NCBI GenBank assembly: GCA_030041475.1
Contig: JASHNU010000073.1
Location: forward strand, 204,674-268,673
Direction of reading: 5' to 3'
Length of the DNA stretch: 64,000 bases
DNA from: Candidatus Sulfotelmatobacter sp.
GTDB taxonomy: Bacteria > Acidobacteriota > Terriglobia > Terriglobales > Acidobacteriaceae
The translations under genes and the position numbers were made by a program. Every line of letters begins with the position of its first letter. Position 1 is the first letter of the stretch. A model generated the notes under the pieces. It saw nothing but the letters and a program-made list of their open reading frames with translations. It searched no databases and was not told the DNA's origin. Shown here piece by piece: positions 36,021 to 45,400 of the stretch.

Positions 36021-36063
36021 GGTTGCCCCACCCTTGTCGCGCTTTGTGCGACAGGGTGGGGAA
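36021..36063. repeat. Palindromic repeat (copy 1 of 2)
   Basis: Starts GGTTGCCCCACCCTTGTCGC and folds as a long hairpin with GCGACAGGGTGGGG on the other side of a short loop. It lies 1 nt after the PFOR stop codon. An inverted copy with 2-3 differences is found at 47920-47961, inside a coding sequence. In this position it could stabilise the PFOR 3' end or act as a weak terminator. Confidence 0.85.
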
Positions 36064-36189
36064 CTTTGACGCCCTCTGGGGGCAGGAATTTTGAGCGGGC
36101 GCGCCTTTAAGCCGCGCCGCCGGGATTCGGTAAAAGGAACCGGCGGCTTCGCCGCCCCCGAAGCAGGAGAAAGAAGCAGGAGAAATTCG

Positions 36190-37206
36190 ATGGTGGATCT
36201 CAGCACAACCTATCTGAGCCTCAAACTCAAGTCGCCCCTCGTCGTCTCGGCCTCGCCCCTTTCGCGCGATGTGGATGGCATTTGCCGTCTCGAGGAAGCA
36301 GGCGCCTCCGCCATTGTTCTTTACTCACTGTTCGAAGAGCAGCTGCGCCAGGAGGAAGTCGATCTCGAATATCATCTGAACCAGGGCACCGAGAGCTTCG
36401 CCGAGTCCCTCACCTATTTCCCGCAGCCCAGCGAGTTTCACACCGGCCCTGAGGGATACCTGAATCACATCCGCAAAGCCCGGTCGTCGGTCGGCGTTCC
36501 CATTATCGCCAGCCTCAACGGGTCGACCATGGGCGGCTGGACCAAGTTTGCCGCCGAGATCCAGCGCGCCGGCGCGCACGCCATCGAATGCAACATCTAT
36601 TCCATCCCCACCGATCCCTTGCAGTCGTCCGAGCAGGTGGAACGCACGTACGTCGATATCGTGCGCGCCGTCAAGAGCGCAGTCACCATTCCCGTGGCCG
36701 TGAAGCTCAGCCCGTTCTTCAGCAACATGGCGAACATGGCGCACCGACTCGACGCCGCCGGCGCTGATGCCCTGGTGCTGTTCAACCGCTTTTACCAGCC
36801 CGACATCGATCTCGATGAACTCGAAATCCGCCCGAACGTTTTGCTCAGCACGCCGCAGACGCTGCGCTTGCCCCTCACCTGGATCGGCATTCTCTTCGGC
36901 CGCATCAAGGCCAGCCTCGCGGCAACCGGCGGCGTGCATGGTGCCCAGGACGTGATCAAGTTGCTCATGGTCGGCGCCAACGTCACCATGACGTGCTCCG
37001 CCCTCATGCGTCACGGAGTCAATCATCTGCGCCACATCGAGCGCGAAATGCGCGAATGGATGGAGGAACACGAATACGAATCAGTGGCGCAGATGCAAGG
37101 CAGCATGAGCCAAATCCGCTGCCCCGATCCCGGCGCCTTCGAGCGCGCGCAATATATGCGCGCCGTAAAGGGCATGCAGCACGTCCACATGGCGGGCTGG
37201 CGCTGA
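36190..37206 (+). CDS. Dihydroorotate dehydrogenase-like oxidoreductase
   Basis: 338 residues from ATG 36190 (AGGAGA 6 nt upstream). FMN TIM barrel of the DHODH/dihydropyrimidine dehydrogenase type: LKSPLVVSASPLSRD, PIIASLNGSTMGGWTKFA, AIECNIYSIPTDP, IPVAVKLSPFF and the phosphate-site segment SLAATGGVHGAQDVIKLLMVGANVTMTCSAL. The cysteine or serine base of true PyrD enzymes is not obvious, so pyrimidine synthesis is uncertain. It follows PFOR and overlaps the YwiC-like gene by one base (TGATG). Confidence 0.9.
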   Translation: MVDLSTTYLSLKLKSPLVVSASPLSRDVDGICRLEEAGASAIVLYSLFEEQLRQEEVDLEYHLNQGTESFAESLTYFPQPSEFHTGPEGYLNHIRKARSSVGVPIIASLNGSTMGGWTKFAAEIQRAGAHAIECNIYSIPTDPLQSSEQVERTYVDIVRAVKSAVTIPVAVKLSPFFSNMANMAHRLDAAGADALVLFNRFYQPDIDLDELEIRPNVLLSTPQTLRLPLTWIGILFGRIKASLAATGGVHGAQDVIKLLMVGANVTMTCSALMRHGVNHLRHIEREMREWMEEHEYESVAQMQGSMSQIRCPDPGAFERAQYMRAVKGMQHVHMAGWR

Positions 37207-38141
37207 TGGCAACCAAGACTCATCCCGCGCAAGGACAGAACATGTGGGGACAGCCGCCCTCGGCTGTCCGGGTCACCGAAGGTGACCGCCTTGCGACTGG
37301 ATCAGCGGCAACCGACAAAGCTCGCCGCGAGCGCCAGCGGGCGCTGATTCTTCCTCGCGAGCACGGGGCCTGGGGCCTGTTACTCGTGCCCCTGGTCACT
37401 GGCGCTGGCGTTGCGTTTCGCGAGAGCCATCACGTTCTACCGGTCCTGCTGCTGCTCACCGCGGCACTCGCTTTGTTCTGGATGCGCACGCCCCTCGAGA
37501 GCCTGCTGGGCACATCGCTGGTCCACGCCCAATCGAAAGACGAGCAACGCAGCGTTTTACTCGCCACTCTGGGGCTGGCCGCCGTTGCCGCCGTCTCACT
37601 GGGCGCGCTGCTCTGGGCCGGCCGCAATCCTTACCTGTGGTTGATCGGGTGCGCTACAGCCACCGCGTTTGTCACGCAGGCCATCCTCAGGAAACTCGGG
37701 CGCGGCACCCGCATGCTCGCCGAAGTCATCGGCACCATCGGACTCACCGCGTCCGCGCCCGCAGCGTATTACGTCATCACCGGCCGGTTCAACGCCGTGG
37801 CCTGGATGCTCTGGCTCGCCAACTTAATCTTCGCCGGCAACCAGATTCACTACGTGCAGCTGCGCATTCACACCGCCCGCATCGAAGGACTGCGCGCAAA
37901 ATTCGCCCGCGGCTGGACCTTCGCCCTTGGCCAGGCCGTTATGGCCGGCGCGCTCGTGTTTGCCTGCTGGCGCGGCTTCCTGCCCGCTCTTGCGCTGATC
38001 GCGTTTGTCCCAGTCCTCTTACGCGGATCCTTCTATTTCTTCCAGAAGCCCGGGCCGCTGCAAGTCCGCCGCCTCGGCTGGAACGAGTTGAGCCTGGCAC
38101 TTGCCTTCTGCATCCTCTTCATCGCGTCCTTTTCACTCTAG
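37206..38141 (+). CDS. YwiC-like family membrane protein
   Basis: 311 residues. The conserved part starts near residue 45 with RALILPREHGAWGLLLVPLVTG and contains about eight transmembrane helices, as in the YwiC-like family of unknown function. The ATG overlaps the DHODH-like stop codon. Residues about 12-36 are encoded by two consecutive perfect DNA hairpins (37248-37269 and 37271-37287), which look like an inserted repeat that lengthened the N-terminus. Confidence 0.85.
   Translation: MATKTHPAQGQNMWGQPPSAVRVTEGDRLATGSAATDKARRERQRALILPREHGAWGLLLVPLVTGAGVAFRESHHVLPVLLLLTAALALFWMRTPLESLLGTSLVHAQSKDEQRSVLLATLGLAAVAAVSLGALLWAGRNPYLWLIGCATATAFVTQAILRKLGRGTRMLAEVIGTIGLTASAPAAYYVITGRFNAVAWMLWLANLIFAGNQIHYVQLRIHTARIEGLRAKFARGWTFALGQAVMAGALVFACWRGFLPALALIAFVPVLLRGSFYFFQKPGPLQVRRLGWNELSLALAFCILFIASFSL
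37248..37287. repeat. Two adjacent perfect hairpins inside the YwiC-like gene
   Basis: GGACAGCCG (37248-37256) pairs with CGGCTGTCC (37261-37269) over a 4-nt loop. GGTCACC (37271-37277) pairs with GGTGACC (37281-37287) over GAA. Two stems in 40 bp of coding DNA suggest a palindromic repeat insertion that kept the frame. Confidence 0.65.
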
Positions 38142-38211
38142 ACTGACGGTGAGCTTAACCGGGACTCCTCAACGATTGAGGGCAGCACCTATTGCGATCC
38201 GGGCTGCAACG

Positions 38212-38682
38212 TTAATAGGTGCGCATGGCGCTACTGAGCCTGTCGCTCCGCTTCCTCAACACCCATCGCACTATCCAAGTCGGAATCAAAACAGCCGAAA
38301 CTAGGAGAAGAGCGAGCAAGGAGCCGTCGTACGTTGCAGCCATGAACGTGTGGATGGGAATTATCCCAAGCAGGCTTGATATCGCGAGGGACCGGAGAGG
38401 GTTGGGTGTGCTCAACATCCAACCAAGCGACATAAACAGGCCTCCGGTCACCCAGATGCCCAACAGGAACTGCGGAGCAATAGCGGATGGGCTTCTCCGC
38501 AGAGTCTTAGAAGCAGCAATCCACGCTACGAACAAACAGAAAAGCATGCTGATAGTTGCGATCCAGACATCGCTGTCATCAAACCGAACGTTTCGGACGA
38601 GATGCAGTACAGTGTCGGGGAACCAAAACGATAGTCCGCCAACAAGCGGAAGGGTTAACCATTTATGCTTCTTGTCTGTCAT
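38212..38682 (-). CDS. Membrane protein, function unknown
   Basis: 156 residues with four predicted transmembrane segments (about 8-26, 40-60, 70-90, 100-135) and a basic C-terminus. No family recognised. Convergent with the YwiC-like gene; its coding sequence is less GC-biased than its neighbours. Confidence 0.65.
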   Translation of the reverse strand: MTDKKHKWLTLPLVGGLSFWFPDTVLHLVRNVRFDDSDVWIATISMLFCLFVAWIAASKTLRRSPSAIAPQFLLGIWVTGGLFMSLGWMLSTPNPLRSLAISSLLGIIPIHTFMAATYDGSLLALLLVSAVLIPTWIVRWVLRKRSDRLSSAMRTY

Positions 38683-39056
38683 GAGCGTTCGCCCGCAAGA
38701 AAGATTATCACGCGATCAAGCGACGGCCTCCATTTGTGCATCACACCTTGGGCATTCGACGGTTGCATTCATGCTTCGCCCCTCTTTGTTCGACCTGAGA
38801 CGCGATTGTAGTGGGTTGTTGACTTAAACAGGGATCACACTCATATCATCCTGGCGAAAGCCGAGCCAGCCCACGCGCATGGCACCTGTCTCCTGCCATG
38901 ACAGCTCTCACAACCCATCTCCGCCTAACTATCTGCAAAAGCGCAGCATATCATGTTTTACATATATGTACGTATATCAATGTACATTGAATGTTCCTTA
39001 AGGAACACTGTGCAAATCTTACGGCACTTCCGCCTATTCGCAACCAGCTGGCGCAC
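38683..39056. other. Gene-free AT-rich region with palindromes
   Basis: This 374-bp gap holds no credible gene. It contains a 12-bp palindrome TACATATATGTA (38959-38970) and a perfect 16-bp palindrome TGTTCCTTAAGGAACA (38992-39007), in a locally AT-rich stretch. These may be operators for the gene at 38682 or the 3' boundary of the alcohol dehydrogenase gene. Confidence 0.7.
38992..39007. promoter_or_regulatory. Perfect 16-bp palindrome
   Basis: TGTTCCTTAAGGAACA is self-complementary with no mismatch. It could be an operator for a dimeric regulator; no known consensus fits well. Confidence 0.4.
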
Positions 39057-40079
39057 TTACGGCAGAATCACAGCCGCCCCGTCCACCGCATCGTTCTTCA
39101 CCGCCATCAGCGCCTCGTTCGCCTGATCCAGCGGAAACACCGTGACCTTTGGCCTCAACCCGATCTCGGCCGCCAGCGCCAGGAAGTCGCGCGCGTCGGC
39201 ACGCGTCATGTTGGCAACGCTGCGCAGCTGCCGCTCGCCCCACAGCAGGCGGTCGTAGTCGAATTGAGGCATGCGATCCAGATGAATCGCATTGATGGCG
39301 ACCACGCCGCCCTTGCGCAGGCTTGCGAGCGCTGTGACCACAACGTCTCCACTGGGAGCGAACGTGACGGCGCGATCCAGCTGTACTGGAGGCCGCTCGG
39401 TCTCGTTTCCCACCCACGTGGCCCCGAGCGAGGCTGCCAGCCTGTGGTGTGATTCGCCGCGCGTCGAGACATACACCTCGCACTTCCACGCCTGCAGCAC
39501 TGCGATGGCAAGATGCGCCGACGCGCCGAAGCCAAACAGTCCCACGCGCTCGCCCCGCTGGACGCCCGCCACGCGCAGACTGCGAAAGCCAATGATGCCT
39601 GCACACAGCAGCGGTGCAGCATGCCGGTCGTCGAGCGACGCCGGCAGTGGGAAGACAAAATCCGCGCGCGCAACGGCGTATTCGGCGTATCCGCCCGGCA
39701 CCGAATAGCCGGTGAATGTAGGCGAGTCACAAAGGTTCTCTTCGCCGCGCTTGCAGTATGGGCACGTGCCGTCGGTGCCTCCAAGCCACGAGACGCCGAC
39801 GCGCGAGCCCACTGGAAGTTGCGGCGTCGCGACATGCTCGGTCGCGACATGCTCGGTCGCAGCCTGGACCACCTCGCCCACAATCTGGTGGCCCGGCGTG
39901 ATGCGGGGATGCTGGGGCGGCAGTTCACCTTCGACAATGTGCAGATCGGTCCGGCAGACACCACAGGCGCGCACTCGCAGCAGAACTTGTCCCGGCGCGG
40001 GCTGCGGCTCAGCGACTTCGGCGATCTGCAACGGACACTGCGCGACAGGCTGCGGCGTGCTGAGAATGGCAGCTTTCAT
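39057..40079 (-). CDS. Zinc-dependent alcohol dehydrogenase family protein
   Basis: 340 residues, medium-chain dehydrogenase/reductase. The catalytic-zinc region is ACGVCRTDLHIVEGELP with GHQIVGEV; the structural zinc cysteines are in CPYCKRGEENLCDSP. The NAD(P) Rossmann domain is GVQRGERVGLFGFGASAHLA. It oxidises an alcohol or reduces an aldehyde in the cytoplasm; substrate unknown. A 15-bp tandem duplication gives the repeated peptide EHVATEHVAT in the catalytic domain. Confidence 0.92.
   Translation of the reverse strand: MKAAILSTPQPVAQCPLQIAEVAEPQPAPGQVLLRVRACGVCRTDLHIVEGELPPQHPRITPGHQIVGEVVQAATEHVATEHVATPQLPVGSRVGVSWLGGTDGTCPYCKRGEENLCDSPTFTGYSVPGGYAEYAVARADFVFPLPASLDDRHAAPLLCAGIIGFRSLRVAGVQRGERVGLFGFGASAHLAIAVLQAWKCEVYVSTRGESHHRLAASLGATWVGNETERPPVQLDRAVTFAPSGDVVVTALASLRKGGVVAINAIHLDRMPQFDYDRLLWGERQLRSVANMTRADARDFLALAAEIGLRPKVTVFPLDQANEALMAVKNDAVDGAAVILP
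39832..39861. repeat. 15-bp tandem duplication in the alcohol dehydrogenase gene
   Basis: GTCGCGACATGCTCG occurs twice in direct succession. Being a multiple of three, it keeps the reading frame and adds five residues to a surface loop. Confidence 0.85.
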
Positions 40080-40199
40080 GGCGACTCTGCATTGATGCTA
40101 AGACTGAGCAGCCTGTGCTACAAGCCGAGCTTTGCCCGGCCAGACAGCTCCCTCGACTTCGCTCAGGGCAGGCTTGGGCGGCTATCCCTACATCATTCG

Positions 40200-42206
40200 T
40201 TACGGCATAGGAGCCAACTCCAGCGTCAGCACTTCGAAGGGCTGCAGGTGAAACGTGTGCTGTTCTTCGGCTGAGATTTTCAGTGTGGCCTGGTTGCTCT
40301 TCCACCGGTTGGTTGCGGTGAAGTGAGATGGCGTGTCATTCGGCAATTCCAGCAGCCAGGCAAGGCTGGCTGTGAAGTCTTGCGGATGGTCGCTCGGATT
40401 GCGCAGCGTAACGATCGCTTTCTCCGGCGACCATGCCGCCCAGCCATACACTTCAAGCCGCGCGGGGTCGCTGCCGATCCAATGTGAGTCCTTGAGCACC
40501 TGCGCATTGGCGCGCGACCACTTCGCGGCCTCGGCCAGCACGTCCCAGTCCTGCGGCGAGAGCAGCGACGGCGTGACGTACATCTCCTGTAGTTGCGTGC
40601 CGGTGGCAAAGTACGAGTGGACTTCGTCGGCGAAGTCGTGCATCGGATCGCTGCCCAGGCGCTCGGCGTAGCGCGCATAGATGAGGCCGTGCAGCATCAG
40701 CGAATTGAGCGGAAACAGCGGACCATCTTCGACCACCCAGCGGTAGGTTTGCGAGTCGCGATAGGTGATCCAGCGCTGGCGGTTCGGGCCGACGCCGGCG
40801 AAGCTGTGGTCGTCGCCGCCGCGCCAGATCGAATCAGCATAGAGCAGCCAAAAGGGTGAAGGATATGTTCCAGTCGTGAGGTTGATGTAGATGTCAGGCT
40901 TTTTCGCGCGCAGTGTGCCGATCAGATGAAGGGCGGCATCGAAGTCGCTGTCGAATTCGCTTCCCTTGATCACTTCATTTGCGTTGCCCGTACCGTCGAA
41001 CTTGAACTGGTTGATGCCGTACTTATCGATCAGGTCGAGGCAGGTGTCACGAAAGTAGCGATAGTACTTCGGGCCTGACAAGGCGAAACCGCCTTCGTTG
41101 GTTTCGAAGCCCTGCGGGCGCGCTGCGGCGAGGCGCTGCTCTTTGGGTTTGTCGTAGCCGCCCCAGGGCGAAAGCCAGATTCCGGGCGCGGCGCCATACT
41201 TGGCGGCCACTTCCGAAACTTTGGTGAGTCCGTTGGGGAAGCCGGGATTGAAATGCCACAGAGTAGTCGGATCGTCCCACCCGTCGTCGAAGAGAAAGCT
41301 GTCGAGCTTGACGCCGCGCTGCTTCGTCAATTGCTCACCGAACGCCTGGACCACGGCCAGTGCGCCTTGCTCGTTGTAGCGATCGAAGTATCCAAGGTCG
41401 TACCACGAGTTGTAATGCAAAAACGTGCGGTAGGGATGCGCGCGTTCGAGCTCAAGATAGTTCAAGAAATCCCGGCGCGTCTGGCCGCTATGAGCCACGC
41501 CGAATACAGATGAATAGGTGACGCTCTGGCCGGGCTGAAAAGGAAGTTCGCGCGAGAGCCAGCAGGTGGCGTGCTCATCACGTTGCACGCGGCAGTCTGA
41601 CAACGGATGCTCGAAACCGAAGAACCACTGCCATGCTGTGACAGGCGATCCTTTTACCTGGCCGGAGACTTGAGCACCGCTCACGGACACGTCGACGAGA
41701 ATGATTTGCGCAAGTGCGAACGGCTCTTGTGACGCGTGGATGGTCAGTTCCTGACGGATGTAGTTGGCGTCGTCGTGGAGGATGGCTTTCCAGGTCAGGT
41801 GAAGCTTGCCGGAGGCGCCTTCCAGTTCGATGCGAATCTGGCGGCCGGGCAAATGATCGGCGGCTTTGGATGAGCTGGCTGCGGTGGCAAGCTCCTCGAT
41901 GACTGGAGCGCCGACGATCTTGAAGTCGGTCGACTCGAGGACAGGACCTTCGCGAGGAACGAGTGCGAAGAGTTTCGTGAGCGGCAGGCCGGTTTCGCTC
42001 CATTCATTCTTGAGGCCGACCGGGCGAAGCGTCCCATCACGAACGGAAAAATTGGCAGAGATTTCATCGTTGGAAAGATAGAGATTGTCTCCCTGTTGCA
42101 ACGCCTGCACCGAGGAAACTGGCGATGCACCAGCCAGAGAAAGCAGGCATGGAAGACTGGCAACCAAAACAACCGAAGCGCGAAGAAGACGTAGCATTCC
42201 AATCAT
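40200..42206 (-). CDS. Secreted GH36-like glycoside hydrolase (alpha-galactosidase clan)
   Basis: 668 residues with a signal peptide (MLRLLRASVVLVASLPCLLSLAGA). An N-terminal beta-sandwich (about 35-250) precedes a TIM barrel with FDDGWDDPTTLWHFN, GIWLSPWGGYDKPK and QFKFDGTGNANEV, where the Asp of FKFD is placed like the GH36 nucleophile, then a C-terminal beta domain. This matches GH36/clan D-type enzymes of polysaccharide loci; substrate not determined. It is divergent from the large outer-membrane receptor gene, with a 255-bp shared promoter region. Confidence 0.83.
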   Translation of the reverse strand: MIGMLRLLRASVVLVASLPCLLSLAGASPVSSVQALQQGDNLYLSNDEISANFSVRDGTLRPVGLKNEWSETGLPLTKLFALVPREGPVLESTDFKIVGAPVIEELATAASSSKAADHLPGRQIRIELEGASGKLHLTWKAILHDDANYIRQELTIHASQEPFALAQIILVDVSVSGAQVSGQVKGSPVTAWQWFFGFEHPLSDCRVQRDEHATCWLSRELPFQPGQSVTYSSVFGVAHSGQTRRDFLNYLELERAHPYRTFLHYNSWYDLGYFDRYNEQGALAVVQAFGEQLTKQRGVKLDSFLFDDGWDDPTTLWHFNPGFPNGLTKVSEVAAKYGAAPGIWLSPWGGYDKPKEQRLAAARPQGFETNEGGFALSGPKYYRYFRDTCLDLIDKYGINQFKFDGTGNANEVIKGSEFDSDFDAALHLIGTLRAKKPDIYINLTTGTYPSPFWLLYADSIWRGGDDHSFAGVGPNRQRWITYRDSQTYRWVVEDGPLFPLNSLMLHGLIYARYAERLGSDPMHDFADEVHSYFATGTQLQEMYVTPSLLSPQDWDVLAEAAKWSRANAQVLKDSHWIGSDPARLEVYGWAAWSPEKAIVTLRNPSDHPQDFTASLAWLLELPNDTPSHFTATNRWKSNQATLKISAEEQHTFHLQPFEVLTLELAPMP

Positions 42207-42389
42207 TATTTCTGAGAAAGTTCGTGACTTCTTTGAAACTCGTCATAGTACGGGAGCAGAAGACATGGAACAAGAGGTAAGAGTCGCGACGGAGGTCGCA
42301 GTCGTACGCGGCAATCGCCTGATCCTGGCTGCGCCCAGCAATGCCCACTCCGGATGAAACGAAACTGTTCCCCCGCCCTGTGAATTGTC

Positions 42390-42418
42390 TTGACTTTGCC
42401 CATAAACGAAAGTAATAG
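42390..42418 (+). promoter_or_regulatory. Sigma-70-type promoter of the Oar-like receptor gene
   Basis: TTGACT (42390-42395), 17-bp spacer, TAATAG (42413-42418), about 45 bp before the ATG at 42462 and GGAGG at 42452. No CRP-type site is seen here. Confidence 0.6.
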
Positions 42419-42461
42419 TATTGACTCGTAAGAATATGAAAGTTCACCAACGGAGGCTGCT

Positions 42462-45400
42462 ATGCCTGTCTCTGGCCGTAATTCGAGAATTGCCCAAGGT
42501 CTCATCTTTCCCTGCCTGACATTTCTTCTGAGTGCAATCCTGGCTGCGACGGCAGCCTGGGCGCAAGGCGCCTATGAGGCCCAGATTCGCGGGGTTGTGA
42601 CCGACCAGAGCGCCGCCTTTGTGATGAACGCCACCATCACCATTACCAACGTCGCCACCAATATCTCTCAGGTGGGGCACACGGACGACCACGGGCAATA
42701 TTTCTTTGTCGGGCTGCGTCCGGCCGTCTACACCATCAAGGCCGAGAGCAAAGGGTTCAGAATCTCGGCGAAGACCAACGTCGTGTTGCAGGTCGATCAG
42801 CAGACAACGGTGGATTTTGTTCTGCATCCGCTGGCGGTCAGCGAAACCATGGAGGTCACCGAAACCGCCCCGTTGCTCGACACCGAGAGCGCGACGCTGG
42901 GCACGGAAATCTCCAACGAATATGTGCACGAAATCCCACTGATGAACCGCGACTTCTTCGGCCTGACGTTTCTGGCAGCAGGCGTGACGGAGGTGACTGG
43001 AGCCAGCACGGCCGATAACTACCCGTCAGGAACAAACTTTACTTCCAACGGGCAGCGCAATGCGACCGCAGAGATACGGCTGGACGGTGCTTTGATCAGC
43101 GCTCCGGAACAGGGCGAGGGCGGAAATTCCAACGTGTATTACGAACCGCTGGTTGAGAGCATGCAGGAGTTCAAAGTCCAGAATAATAGTTTCTCGGCCG
43201 AGTTCGGCAACAACGGCGGGACGGTCGTAAACATGGTCATGAAGAGCGGCACTGACGCTTTCCATGGCAGCGGCTGGTATTTCCTGCAGCGTCCGCAAAT
43301 GGACGCGCGCGATTTTTTTAATCCTGCGTATTTTCTGGACAGCTCCGTGTTCAACCCAAAACCCGACACAAGGCGAGATCAGGGAGGTTTTTCCCTCGGC
43401 GGCCCGATCAAGAAGAACCGGACTTTTTTCTTCGTCGATTTCGAGAAGGTGCGCGAGTCGAGCGCGGTCAGCGGGGTGGTAACCGTACCCACCATGGCGG
43501 AGCGAACCGGCAACTTCTCCGGACTTACGAATAACATTTACGACCCGAATGTCAATTGCGGGACGCCGACCAACGTTCTGAGGCCACAGGTTGGCTTCAA
43601 CTGTAGCGGCCAGGTGATCGGCCCTGCGAATCAAATTCCGACGGGAGAAATTAATCCCATCGGAATCGCGGTGCTCAATCTCTATCCGCAGCCCAGCAAT
43701 TTGAACGAATTTAATAACTATAACTGGACCACGACGGCGCAGGCGCCCGATTACCAGTTCGACATCAAGGTCGACCATCAGATTAACGACAAACAGAGGA
43801 TCAGCGGCCGCTACAGCCGGGGCTGGAGCAACTACACCACTCCCTTAACCCTGGGCGACGGCTTCGATAATGACGGGATCGGAAGCGGCGTGACCGTGGC
43901 GCAAAACGGTTCCCTCGAATACACGTGGACCGTGAACCCGCGCATCGTGTGGACCAGCCATATCGGGGTCGACCGGGTGCACGAACTGTCGATACCGAGT
44001 ATCCCCACGATCTCCAGCTTCAACGCATCCCTGCCAGACGGCACACAGGGATTGCCGCCCGTGTTCGAACAAGCCAACGGGATCGACAAGATGCCGACGT
44101 TTATCATGCAGGGGAATCTGCCCTGGACTGACCTCTACGATCAGTGCTGCATCAACACCACTTTTGGCCACACGCTGGTCAGCTACTCGTCCCAGTTAGT
44201 CATTTCCAGGGGATCGCACCTGATCAAGATTGGTGGCGAGCAAAGAATTTTCTACAACAATTTCTGGCAGCCGAACTACCCGACTGGCCTCCTGACTTTC
44301 ACAGATGACGTCACGTCGCCGACTCCGAACAGCGATTTTGACTCATTCGGAAATACGTCGGGTAACCCATTTGCCAGCCTGGCTTTTGGTTATGGTGACA
44401 ATATCAACGCCACCAGCCAGCTCGTAATCACGCCGTCGGTGGCCAACCGGTCGCTGGAGACGGGATTTTATATCCAGGATGACTGGAAGGTGAATTCGAA
44501 ACTCACGGTGAATCTGGGCCTGCGTTACGAGTGGAGTTCGCCCTACACCGATCGTTACAACCACATCGAATTCAGCAATTTCACTGCCGACAGCGGCGTC
44601 AATATCCCGCTAAACTCTGTCCCGGCGAGCGCTCCGACGGGCACGTTCAGCACCCAGGGAATCATGCAATCGGTGGGGCTGAACTTTCCGTCCGCGCAAG
44701 AGCTGTTGGGTACGACACAATTTCCGACTTCAAGCATGAGGACGATTCCGACTTACCGCAAAGACGTTGGGCCGAGACTTGGTTTCGCTTATCAACTCGA
44801 TTCTCAGACGGTCGTGCGGGGCGGAGCGGGCGTGTATTTCGGAATGAGCCCGGCTACAAACTTCCAGTATCCCGGCTCGGCATTCCGTAAGACCGCCAAC
44901 TTGTTTTTTACCAACGACAACTTTGTCACTCAATCGGCAACCCTGGAGAATCCTTTCCCGAGCGGCTTTACGGGTCCACAGGGAACACAGTACGGCCAGT
45001 TTGCCAACTGGGGCTATCAAAACCCGAACGATCTGGGCACGACGGCGGCGCGGGATGCCGACATATACCAGTGGAATCTGGGAATCCAGCGGCTGCTCCC
45101 CAGCCAGATCGTGCTCGGCGTGGACTATGTCGCCAACCGCAGCACGCATCTGCCGTGGTCGGGCACAAACAACCGGGCTTTCATCCCGTCGGCTTTGCTG
45201 GCGCAGATTGCAACGGCGGTAACTCCCACCGACGCGTCCTGTCAGACGGATAGCTGCGTGAGCAACTTTCTTCAGACCCAAGTCGGCAACCCGTTCTTCC
45301 CCAATTTCAATACCCCCTGCACGCCGTCGGCGTCCAATCCTTGCTTTAACGAACCCAATTCGAATTACGGCGAGTCGACTCTGCCCCTGACATATCTTCT

